Shown in pieces: positions 1-5,916 of a stretch of DNA of 5,916 bases. Each line of letters starts with the position of its first letter. The stretch's first letter is position 1. Source of the stretch: a bacterium (GTDB lineage Bacteria > Electryoneota > Electryoneia > Electryoneales > Electryoneaceae); contig JANQEY010000327.1 of NCBI GenBank assembly GCA_028278125.1, positions 1 through 5,916 on the forward strand, in the 5' to 3' direction. Below the pieces are notes generated by a model that did no database searches, was not told the DNA's origin, and saw nothing but the letters and a program-made list of their open reading frames with translations. The position numbers were made by a program, and so were the translations under genes.

Positions 1-254
1 ATTTCATTTTCTATTATCCAATTAAGCCACCGTTTTGTCGCTCCTGGGCTTTTAAATGCTGCAGATGTCCTTTTTACCTGACAGTATATCTCTTTTCCAC
101 CATCCACTAGCATAAAATCAATATCAGAAAACCAACCTCGCCAAGTTTTCAGTCTTCTTGAAATATCGTAAACAAGGTAGTGATCTCGTTTCAGTCTAGC
201 AGCAATTTTTATTTCTAGCAAGTCTCCTAGTAATTGGGCGCTACCTTTTCTATG
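1..254 (-). other. PD-(D/E)XK-like nuclease toxin candidate, truncated by the window (residues 1888-1971 on)
   Basis: The visible part has the order of a restriction-endonuclease fold. A first helix GSAQLLGDLLEIKIAARLKR (1891-1910) carries E1901 as the motif I Glu. The strand FSDIDFMLVD (1929-1938) supplies D1933 (or D1931) as the metal-binding Asp. The strand EIYCQVKRTS (1942-1951) supplies Q1946 and K1948. This 'D...QxK' form is known in Mrr-type and related nucleases, where Gln replaces the usual second acidic residue. A following helix (ATKRWLNWIIENE, 1959-1971) is cut by the window edge. The likely role is metal-dependent cleavage of nucleic acid in a target cell. The exact Tox-REase subfamily is unknown, and substrate (DNA or RNA) cannot be told from sequence. 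Confidence 0.6.
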
Positions 255-3200
255 CGAACGAATCCTTTTAATTGTAGTTGACAGATTTCCAGTTACATCA
301 GCTAGTGTATTTAAATCTAGCAATAAAGCAAGCTGATTGTAACCTGTTGGGTTGAGAGCATTTGGGAATAATTTTTCATTAGTCAGAATTGTTTTAATAT
401 CACTTGAAGAAAAACCCCTTTGCAACGTTCGAGCTATACCCAATGCTGCATCATCTGATCCTGATATTAAGCGTTTTGTCACGTCAGCTATCTTATTAGG
501 CGGGGCTTTTACTATTATATCGAAAACGTCAGCCATCTCTTTGCCGACTACCGGCCCAAATTCATCACCATATCTGAATATAGCCCGAATAGCGTCCTCA
601 CCTTTGTCGGAACTATGGAAAATGTCCGCCAATTTCTCGATCATGCGTCGAGAACCCATGACCTCTTCACCAACTCTCCTGATTTGTTCTTTTGAGAAAT
701 TCTCCCTCAGAAATTTGAACATGGGTTTATATCTGCCGTAACTGAGCTTTCTTAATCTAATAGCCTTCTGTAGGTCAACGAAAGCTGCAAACATCTTTCC
801 AGTTTTGTTATTTTTAGCGAGATGTTTGCCAACAGCTCTCATGGCATCATCACCGCCAAAACCTGGTCCTAAAGAAATAATGGCACACGCGAGGTTCAGT
901 TTAGATCCCTTATCACCTGTCCCGAACCTATACAGTTCAGCCGGTATTCTTACCAATGCAAGAGTGAAATCGGCAATATCATTGAACTCACAAAACCATT
1001 CCAATGGTGTTTCAGGGGCGGCCGATCCATTTATCCAATTCCATTTATGAACTGCTGCACCACCGAAATCGTGAATTGCTTGCAGCATCCCCTCTCTGTA
1101 TGGATATGCCTCCTCATTAAGCAAAACTATATAGTTATCATCATTTTGAGAAGGTATAACAACCTTGAGTAAAACGGCTGCATTTAAACCAGGTGGCAGA
1201 TTGCCTAGTGAAACAACATTAAACGAACCTTCGCCCTGACTATTTAATTGAACCAAACCACTGGTCATTTCGTCACCACTGTCGTCATACAATGCAAGGT
1301 ATGGATTTTCTGTGCTAGTATGCGAAATATAAACACGATCCATTTGGCCGGCAAATCCATGCCCGATGACAATATCTGCACTCGATGGTTCGATGGCACC
1401 TGAAACGGCCATGGTGTCTGACTCGGTTACTTCACTTGATCCACCGCTCACAAAAAGCGTCATCTCGCCTTGGCTAAACGTAGCGATAACCTCATACCAC
1501 TCATCTTGTTCCAAGATCAAACTTGAGGTCGCTGTTACAGGCTCTGTACTTGCTGACGTGGTAAGGGAACAATAAATCTGATTGGATGCATTGACACCAA
1601 TCTCATAATCACCAGCTTTAGTAAGAAGCGTTGCCGCCTGATCAACAACGGTTGGTTTAATGGTGACGGATAGTTTGATGTCGTCTATTAGATGTAAATT
1701 AGCATCGTCGGCAACAACAACTTGATCACTACTGCCGGCAAACACCAGGGTATTGACAGTTTTTACGACACTTCCTTCGAAATCTATCCAATCCTCTGTT
1801 TCCAGGACTGCGCCATCCACTATACCATCATGGTTATTGCCGGATGAATCCACCACTGTATTTCCCGCTGTAATCTCATCGAATTCAAACAATAAGATGG
1901 GTCCAGCGCCACTGAGACTAACTTCTGCAATGCCTCCAGGAGGTCCGCCTACAATTCGTACAGGTGTGGCTGCATGATAGGGAAAGTTTATATCCGTTCC
2001 ATCAACTAGTGTCACTGTATCAACACCATGAGGTGGTGTGGTAGTCGCGTCAATGTATCCCGCAAGGTCCGGATAGTCGATCAAAACCTGCTTATCACTG
2101 TCGAAGAAATAGACGCTTTCATCAGCACTGGCATTCCCTACAGATACTAGAATATTAGCATATCCATGGCGGGCGCAATAACTACTAAGAGTAGCCTGCA
2201 CAGTACCACTGCCAGGTACAGTTTGCGGTCCTGTGATAGTGCCGTTTGATGTGTACCAATAGATATCAGCGCCGGGGCTTACATTAGTGATCGTAGCTTC
2301 TAGGGTGGCCGTTTCCCCGGCATCCAAGTTTATTTGGGTTTTATTAAGTGCAAGAGAGATGTTTACGGCTGTAGCGTCAATATCAACAAATTCCACAGTA
2401 TCGTCAGCTTCAATCGATACTAGGTGTTCCTCTGCAAACTCTCCGGCGGTAAGGACCGCAGTGGCCTGTCCATTTCCATCGGTTTGCTCAATTACATCGC
2501 TGAGCAGGCCGACACCTTGCTCGTGGAACCAGGTGACCGGTGTACCTTCTTCTACAATTTGATTAAATTGATCTTTAACGGTTGCAGTCAGGAGAACGGT
2601 ATCGTTTTCATCTGCAGCGAGGGTTTCTTTGCTCTTCTCGATTTGAATAATAGCCGCCTTACCCGCTACCACTTCAATCTCAGCGGTGACAAGGGTATAG
2701 TCAGGGCCCACCGCTCTGAGTTCGCCATCCGCCATCTGTAACCATAGGGTCGCCTCGACGGTATATTTTGAGCCGGCGTCGGTTGAAGTGTTCAGCGTGA
2801 TATGGGCGAAGCCATCCTCCGTTGTGCTCACAGAATCGGACAAATAACCGCCAAGATCGGAAATATCTTCGTCGATTTTCCATTTAACGACTGAGCCGTC
2901 ATCCACGGTTTCTAATTCATCGGTATCCCGGTCGTCTCGGAAAAGGCCTAGTGTAATCTCGATTGACGCATCGTCTGCGGAGACTTTAACGTCTTCGTCG
3001 GGGAAGATGTATGTTTTATTGGGATACGGTACTGGGTCGAGATCGCCCGCATCCCAGTATTTACGCCAGAAGGGGCCTTCCCCCGGCCCCGGAGGTCTAC
3101 CCCCCTCTGCGTCTTTATCTATGTCTTTTCTACAGGTATAGACCTCTTTGGTTTTTTGTTCTTTGTTACCTGGATCTAATATATTCCCATAAATGTCTTT

Positions 3201-5916
3201 AATGCAATACGGATCATATACACGGGCAAGCACTTGATCGCCAACACGATAGCTCTTATCCTGATCATAGTCATTGAGATCAAGAGGCTTTGGGTAAATT
3301 CTACAGCTACCGCCATAGCCATGCCATCCGTATGTACCTGATTTTGCGTAATAGTGGACATCTTTATCGTCATCATATGGTCGTTCATCTGTATTTTCGC
3401 AGGCTTGCGGAAAAGCGTCTATGGGAACATAATTAAAAAAGTAACGCTCCCCCCTCATATTGTTACTACGTGCTTCAATGGTGACACTAGGAATTGTTGC
3501 AGTACTGGTTAAACCCACAGATGCATCTTCATTTTCATCAAAATTGTAATATATTTCCCCTTGTCGACCAGGCGTGCTACCACTATTATCGATTTTACCG
3601 TTCAGGCGCCACCGGAAATAATTCTGCGGTTTGTCTGAGTTTTCTTCCCCTTCATCCAATTCCCATTCAAACTCGAAGGTTCTGCCGTTAAATTGGAGCG
3701 TTTGATCAGTACGGTTGTATCTTTCGTTATTGATGGTAATGATCCGATAGTCCGAGTCTTCAGTAATATGATGAACATCAGCAAACTTCACCAAAAGCGA
3801 CTCCCCACGTAAGGATGTATCAAACAGTGAGGATCTTTTTATGAAATCTACGGTAAGAACGCATTCTTGATCCCCGACTTTCCCTGTGTAGACCAACCGG
3901 TGCTCTGATCCATCGAGCCAAGTTATGCGTCCGAAGAGCCGCGGTATACGATTTATTAAGGAACCAGAACAACCAGGTCTATCTCCTGCAACCCCCAACA
4001 CACTATTTCCACTCCAGGGAATATATATTCCATAGTTGACCGACCCATCATCGAGGACCAAAAAGTATTGACCTTCATCTGGCATGGCAGTCTCATTATG
4101 GTAACCATCATCATACCATTGGTATGGATTACCTATATTATTGTATGACATCCAGTTTCCGTTATTGTTATTCGAATTCGAGCGGTAGAAAAACTCGAAC
4201 TTCCCCTGATTCATGGTAAGGTCGGTACCTTCTGGAGCCTTTAAATTGTTGTGGATATAAAACTCTGAGTGATGAACGTTATAGGCGTTATGTGCTTCTA
4301 TTGGTGTATAGTCGTTTTGAACATAGAATTCCAGGCCGCCGTCAAAGTTGATCATTGAGACGTCGTCTCGTTGGTAGATTTGAACATTCTCGGTTCCAAT
4401 ATCCCCCACCGTTATCGTAAACGCTGTTTCACCACCGGTTGCATGGGTATCGCCACCTACGAATTCTACGTAAATGAGGTTTTCCTCAGCCTCTAGGGGG
4501 CCTAGTTCAGCGGTATTCCATCTGTATGTTTGGGTTTCGTTATCATATGGGATCTCGACGTCTCTGAACTTATCGAGCCACAAGCGCACCCAGGGCGAAG
4601 TATCCCCTTCAGCGCGTTTAATTACCAGTTCACCGGTAGCTAGCCCTTGGATTCCCGGCACTGACATCCAGGTGAGGCCACCGAGTTGTTTATACATCTT
4701 ATGAGACCCATCAACCACAATCGTGGTCCCATTCTTCACAAATTCAATGCTACCTTTATCACCCGTCCAAGTGAGTTTATAGTGGACATCGTGACCCGAA
4801 TTGCTGAGTTCTTTGCCAAGAATGTCAAATCTAGTAAACCGTTCACTCTCATTGTGCCAGTCCCACTCCTTGGGAAGAACAATCTCTTTATCCTCAGTAA
4901 AGGGCCCACCATACGGATAGATTTCGACCTTGTTGTGCCCTTTTGTCATTTCAAGTCTGAAACTGCCTTGGTAGAAGAATTCACGGGGCTGTACAATGAT
5001 CGACAGACTCGCGGTTTCGCCGAGAGCAATGCTTTCAGAGGAAACAGCGAGTCCGATGGAGATCACGTGGAAATTCAAGGGTAGATATTGGGTTGTTTTG
5101 TCTACATCTTCATAGCGGGCATTAAACTGCACGGAATCTTGCATGGATTCACTGGCTTTTACACCCCTGATGTATAGATCATCGGGAAACTCGTCGACGT
5201 AGTAACTGAGTTCGACATCTAGGTCGGACTGGCGATATCGAAGCGTCATATTTTCCGGATCCTCAGGATCCCCTTGCCAGATTTCGATTTTATCCGCATT
5301 GTCGGAATCGACTTCGATGGTAATGTCTCCGCTGGTATAGTTATCGAGTCCCGTCATCAATAGCTGCGTGTACCCCCCCTTCACTGCATATTTGTCCAGC
5401 GAGACTAGGGTGACGTCTAGGTATTCATGGGGGATCCACTCCACCGCATCAATACAGGCATAGTCATCCTGATCGGTGGCGCCGGGCAGTTTGCTGTACT
5501 CCCAAACTATGCTATGTTCCTCCGCAAAGGGTAGGGTATACTCTACTTCCTGCCAGCCGGAGCTATGAAGGTATTGGTTGGTGAGGGCGCCATCTATGGT
5601 GAGATAAAGATCGCCGCCGTTGATTGAAGTATCCACCTTGTAAGCAAAGCGCAGGGTACCGGCACCGTTGACTTTGGTTTCCAAGGTACCGGATTCGCCG
5701 GCATTCAGGGGACCACATTGGGCGGAACTTATCCCTACATGCGACCTACTTTCCGTGCCAAACCAGAACCGGTCGCCACCGGTCGTGAAGTCCAGAACAC
5801 TATCCAAGGCATCGGATAGCGGCAGGGACTCATCGTCGATCTTGATCTGGATGGGGTCGGAGGTGCATGTCGATTTACCATCATCACTCTCCACGGTGAT
5901 TTTGTAGATACCGGGG
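1..5916 (-). CDS. Giant multidomain surface/secreted protein with C-terminal nuclease-toxin candidate (partial at both ends)
   Basis: A single minus-strand frame is open from 5915 to 3, giving 1971 codons without a stop. Checks on Trp codons at 5438, 4865, 3056, 2531 and 1499 and on the Gln codon at 80 all fall in the same phase, so there is no frameshift. Neither start nor stop is present, so the full protein is longer than 1971 residues. The visible order is Ig-like end, TTGG/W module, three related beta modules, an unrecognised Asn/aromatic-rich part, a CBM5/12-like module, three Ig-like domains, LamG, a pre-toxin hydrophobic segment, a helical region and a PD-(D/E)XK-like nuclease start. 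The extracellular binding domains and terminal nuclease suggest a polymorphic toxin that is exported, binds glycans or a target surface, and delivers a DNase or RNase. That role is inferred from architecture. The secretion route cannot be judged because the N-terminus is missing. A giant adhesin with a non-toxic helical tail is the main alternative. Confidence 0.95.
255..809 (-). other. Helical toxin-delivery or toxin N-terminal region (residues 1703-1887)
   Basis: About 185 residues are strongly helix-prone and charged, unlike the beta stalk. Blocks include MFAAFVDLQKAIRLRKLSYG (1708-1727), FLRENFSKEQIRRVGEEVMG (1735-1754), EDAIRAIFRYGDEFGPVVGK (1773-1792), DDAALGIARTLQRGFSSSDI (1821-1840) and LALLLDLNTLADVTGNLSTT (1862-1881). 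Recurring 'D.A.R.I..YGDE' / 'DDA.LGIAR.L' elements resemble helical repeats that come before nuclease tips in other polymorphic toxins. Basic clusters occur (IRLRK, RRV, IKRIRSHRKG). Its function may be translocation, an entry domain or part of the toxin fold. No known name is assigned. Confidence 0.45.
810..998 (-). other. Pre-toxin-like hydrophobic segment (residues 1640-1702)
   Basis: The segment runs FNDIADFTLALVRIPAELYR (1644-1663), GTGDKGSKLNLACAIISLGP (1665-1684), then GFGGDDAMRAVGKHLAKN (1685-1702). A helical 'D..D..L......' stretch followed by 'D......L..AI..LGPGFGGDDA.RAVGK.LAK' resembles the hydrophobic pre-toxin regions of many polymorphic toxins. These often read '...AIG.IPG.GD..K...K' and sit just upstream of the toxin, where they are thought to help in membrane passage or release. 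The match is by pattern only. Its place between stalk and nuclease supports it. Confidence 0.55.
999..1319 (-). other. Linker between LamG and pre-toxin (residues 1533-1639)
   Basis: This is a mixed beta/loop segment with no family I recognise. It contains ENPYLALYDDSGDEMTSGLV (1536-1555), GSFNVVSLGNLPPGLNAAVL (1563-1582), LKVVIPSQNDDNYIVLLNEE (1583-1602), and then a helix-prone part with YPYREGMLQAIHDFGGAAVH (1604-1623) and a Trp pair (W1625, W1627). The first half reads like one more small sandwich. The second marks the change from beta stalk to helical C-terminus. GC falls towards 40% across it. Confidence 0.3.
1320..1898 (-). other. LamG / concanavalin A-like domain (residues 1340-1532)
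   Basis: This is a laminin-G-like jelly-roll domain of about 190 residues, the normal size. The typical elements are in order: LLFEFDE (1341-1347), VVDSSGNNHDGIVDGA (1354-1369, the 'D.SGN..DG....GA' hallmark), LVFAGSSDQVVVADD (1390-1404), IKLSVTIKP (1413-1421), LLTKAGDYEIGVN (1430-1442), EWYEVIATF (1472-1480), MTLFVSGG (1485-1492) and VIGHGFAGQMDRVYIS (1516-1531). These domains bind glycans or proteins at cell surfaces, sometimes with calcium. Here it is the last recognisable binding domain before the toxin region and could help select or hold the target. Confidence 0.85.
1902..2105 (-). other. Beta-rich linker before LamG (residues 1271-1338)
   Basis: This short segment joins Ig-like domain 3 to the LamG domain. 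It includes KQVLIDYPDLAGYIDATT (1275-1292), VDTVTLVDGTDINFPYH (1298-1314), and TPVRIVGGPPGGIAEVSLSG (1317-1336). The 'TPVRIVG.PGG.AEVSLSG' ending resembles the end of an Ig-like sandwich, so this could be a short or circularly arranged beta module. I do not recognise a named family. Confidence 0.35.
2106..2366 (-). other. Ig-like domain 3 (residues 1184-1270)
   Basis: This is a bacterial Ig-like domain. It opens with ISLALNKTQINLDAGETATL (1186-1205), continues LEATITNVSPGADIYWYTSN (1205-1224), then GSGTVQATLSS (1235-1245) and YANILVSVG (1252-1260). The 'L......L..GE.ATL.A.......I.WY....G' pattern is usual for Big-type domains. It lacks the Big_1 'DG.A' element, so a different Ig subtype is likely. 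C1247 and the residue run CARHG are unusual for such a domain. Confidence 0.6.
2367..2660 (-). other. Invasin-type Big_1 Ig domain 2 (residues 1086-1183)
   Basis: This is the clearest Ig domain in the window. It shows an N-terminal strand IIQIEKSKETLAADENDT (1089-1106) followed by LLTATVKDQFNQIVEEGTPV (1108-1127) and TWF (1128-1130). It then has LLSDVIEQTDGNGQATAVLT (1137-1156), AGEFAEEHLVSIEA (1157-1170) and the closing strand. 'A.V.D..N..V..G..V.W', 'T...G.A...L.AG' is the standard bacterial Big_1 pattern, and the length of about 98 residues is normal. It is expected to be an extracellular rigid spacer. Confidence 0.82.
2661..3014 (-). other. Invasin-type (Big_1-like) Ig domain 1 (residues 968-1085)
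   Basis: This Ig-like domain starts at TYIFPDEDVKVSADDASIEI (967-986). It contains the Big_1-style core VDDGSVVKWKIDEDISDLGG, then STTEDGFAHITLNTSTDAGS and KYTVEATL. The elements 'G..V.W', 'T..DG.A...L.T....G..YTV.A' are the usual markers of Big_1 domains in intimin/invasin-like proteins. It joins the next Ig domain without a long linker, and GC is about 50-55%. The role is structural, holding adhesive or toxic domains away from the cell. Confidence 0.65.
3045..3278 (-). other. CBM5/12-like carbohydrate-binding module (residues 880-957)
   Basis: The order of motifs fits the small chitin/cellulose-binding CBM5/12 type: an opening SYRVGDQVLARVYD (888-901), a central VYTCRKD (925-931), a Pro/Gly loop (GGRPPGPGEGP, 938-948) and a closing FWRKYWDAG (949-957). 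The family pattern is roughly 'Y..GD.V...G..Y.C......P......W..W'. Here there is an insertion of about 20 residues between C904 and V925, and C904 and C928 could form a disulfide. If correct it would bind polysaccharide outside the cell. Phage tail and adhesin proteins use the same small fold, so the substrate is open. Confidence 0.5.
3279..4181 (-). other. Unrecognised Asn/aromatic-rich extracellular segment (residues 579-879)
   Basis: I do not recognise this segment of about 300 residues. It begins with an Asn/Ser tract (SNSNNNNGNW, 579-588) and is rich in Tyr, Trp, Asn, Asp and Gly, with alternating hydrophobic residues that suggest beta structure. Visible blocks are YFLVLDDGSVNYGIYIPW (617-634), RLFGRITWLDGSEHRLVYTG (659-678), RTFEFEWELDEGEE (745-758) and NYFRWRLNGKIDN (765-777). 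It has few cysteines (C649, C685, C839, C871), which could pair outside the cell. No catalytic signature is apparent, and there are no transmembrane stretches. GC is mostly 38-43% with some higher rows, below the flanking Ig-coding DNA. A ligand-binding or host/prey-recognition role is possible but unsupported by homology. Confidence 0.35.
4182..4436 (-). repeat. Degenerate beta-module copy 3 (residues 494-578)
   Basis: This is the third and most diverged copy. FTITVGDIGTENVQIYQ (499-515) aligns with copy 1's TIEVDSDNADKIEIWQ, and EFYIHNNLKAPEGTDLTMNQ (551-570) aligns with its DLYIRGVKASESMQD element. The segment between is longer than in the other copies and ends in GKFEFFYRSN (571-580). GC drops here to about 39% (hand count over 4021-4320). 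Homology to copies 1 and 2 rests on the two anchor blocks only. Confidence 0.4.
4437..4760 (-). other. Ig-like beta segment between module copies (residues 386-493)
   Basis: This beta-rich segment has two halves. The first (386-427) contains SIEFVKNGTTIVVD and GLTWMSVPGIQG. The second (428-493) reads like an Ig or CARDB-type sandwich: GELVIKRAEGDTSPWVRLWL (428-447), then DVEIPYDNETQTYRWNTAEL (452-471), and GPLEAEENLIYVEFVGG (472-488), where the 'G.L..EENLIYVEF' ending is typical of the last strands of such folds. No catalytic pattern is seen. It most likely extends the stalk. Confidence 0.4.
4761..4967 (-). repeat. Degenerate beta-module copy 2 (residues 317-385)
   Basis: This is the second diverged copy. 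GSFRLEMTKGHNKVEIYPYG (317-336) aligns with the start of copy 1. FDILGKELSNSGHDVHYKLT (363-382) aligns with its DLYIRGVKAS...D element, keeping the spacing between the two blocks. It follows an Ig-like lead-in at 286-316 (ISIGLAVSSESIALGETASL). The similarity is clear at protein level but not at DNA level, which points to an old duplication or independent acquisition of related modules. Confidence 0.5.
5112..5330 (-). repeat. Degenerate beta-module copy 1 (residues 196-268)
   Basis: This is the first of three diverged protein-level copies. It begins with GDITIEVDSDNADKIEIWQG (196-215), passes through an acidic loop containing a DPEDPE duplication (216-221), and ends with DLYIRGVKASESMQDSVQF (246-264). 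The diagnostic pattern is 'I.V....KIEIW' followed about 35 residues later by '.LYI.G..AS....D'. It lies in a beta-rich stretch (163-285) directly after the TTGG/W module. Similar units occur in giant bacterial surface proteins and probably act as an extracellular spacer, though I cannot name a Pfam family with certainty. Confidence 0.5.
5430..5915 (-). other. Ig-like strand end plus TTGG/W beta-sandwich module (residues 1-162)
   Basis: Residues 1-27 (PGIYKITVESDDG...) look like the last strands of an Ig-like or PKD-like domain cut by the window edge. Residues 31-162 match a recurrent extracellular module of large bacterial surface proteins. It opens with SDALDSVLDFTTGGDRFWFG (34-53) and continues with a Gly-rich turn (GAGTLRFAYKV, 84-94) and a strand pair with DLYLTIDG (102-109). 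Next come GWQEVEYTLP (120-129) and SIVWEYSK (135-142), and it closes with DDYACIDAVEWIP (150-162). The pattern 'ALD...TTGG..W', 'G.GTL.F..KV', 'IDG', 'W..V.Y.LP', 'W.Y.K', 'D...ID.VEW' is one I recall from Planctomycetes-Verrucomicrobia-type giant proteins. No catalytic residues are evident, so a binding or spacer role is likely. GC is high here (about 55%). Confidence 0.72.

Noticed and set aside
352..741. Plus-strand open frame of 129 codons, with others at 805-1050, 1366-1575 and 1753-1977
   Set aside because: These lie antisense to the giant minus-strand frame, which has clear domain signatures here (LamG, pre-toxin). Their products show no domain pattern, and they are chance shadows.
2701..2883. 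Short minus-strand frames here and at 3176-3388 and 3602-3784
   Set aside because: They are out of phase with the long frame, start inside it and encode low-complexity shadows of it.
3072..3090. GC-rich inverted repeat (GGGGCC / GGCCCC with a 7-base loop)
   Set aside because: It encodes a Pro/Gly linker (PGPGEGP) within the frame and has no T-run after it on either strand, so it is not a terminator.
4686..5084. Plus-strand open frame of 132 codons
   Set aside because: It is antisense to the beta-module region, with no recognisable protein pattern and no supporting neighbour.
5257..5271. Palindromic GGATCCT-c-AGGATCC
   Set aside because: It is explained by the repeated codons of the DPEDPE peptide inside the coding frame; too short and not placed as a terminator or operator.
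1..5916. Rhs, YD-repeat or filamentous-haemagglutinin (CdiA-type) protein
   Set aside because: No YD repeats, no RHS core motif and no haemagglutinin beta-helix repeats are seen in the 1971 visible residues; the stalk is built of Ig-like, LamG and CBM-like modules.
1..5916. A frameshifted or chimeric assembly joining separate genes
   Set aside because: The phase is unbroken along the whole window and recognised domains follow each other directly in frame. GC changes fit modular exchange and need no assembly error, though read coverage was not available.

Overview
The whole window is the inside of one very large protein-coding gene on the minus strand. Read from position 5915 down to position 3, the frame gives 1971 consecutive sense codons with no stop, and it runs off both ends of the window. 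Neither the start codon, promoter and ribosome binding site (beyond 5916) nor the stop codon, terminator and downstream gene (before 1) can be seen. No RNA gene, mobile element or CRISPR array was found, and no plus-strand gene is credible. Residue numbers here count from the first complete codon at 5915 and are not native protein numbers.

The product looks like a multidomain secreted or surface-exposed toxin. Reading from the N-terminal side it has: the end of an Ig-like strand set and a 'TTGG...W' beta-sandwich module (residues 1-162); three diverged copies of a beta module, with an extra Ig-like segment between the second and third (163-578); an aromatic and Asn-rich stretch I do not recognise (579-879); a small CBM5/12-like carbohydrate-binding module with two extra cysteines (880-957); two invasin-type (Big_1-like) Ig domains and a third Ig-like domain (968-1270); a beta linker and a LamG/concanavalin-like domain (1271-1532); a hydrophobic Gly-rich segment like the pre-toxin regions of polymorphic toxins (1640-1702); a roughly 185-residue helical region (1703-1887); and, at the C-terminal edge of the window, a truncated PD-(D/E)XK-type nuclease candidate of the Mrr-like D...QxK form (1888-1971 and beyond). 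The order of long adhesive stalk, then pre-toxin, then nuclease is the classic polymorphic-toxin layout. An immunity gene would be expected just past position 1.

Base composition is patchy along the single frame. By hand count GC is about 55% at 5581-5880, about 39% at 4021-4320, about 51% at 2401-2940 and about 36% at 1-420. The low-GC blocks match the unrecognised segment and the nuclease tip, which suggests modular exchange.

The organism cannot be fixed. The modules (TTGG/W module, LamG, Big_1-like, CBM5/12-like in one giant protein) fit a free-living bacterium of the kind that carries giant surface proteins, such as Planctomycetes-Verrucomicrobia-Lentisphaerae relatives, Omnitrophota or deltaproteobacterial lineages. 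This is a weak inference. There are no RHS/YD repeats and no filamentous-haemagglutinin repeats in the window, so it does not look like a standard Rhs or CdiA protein.
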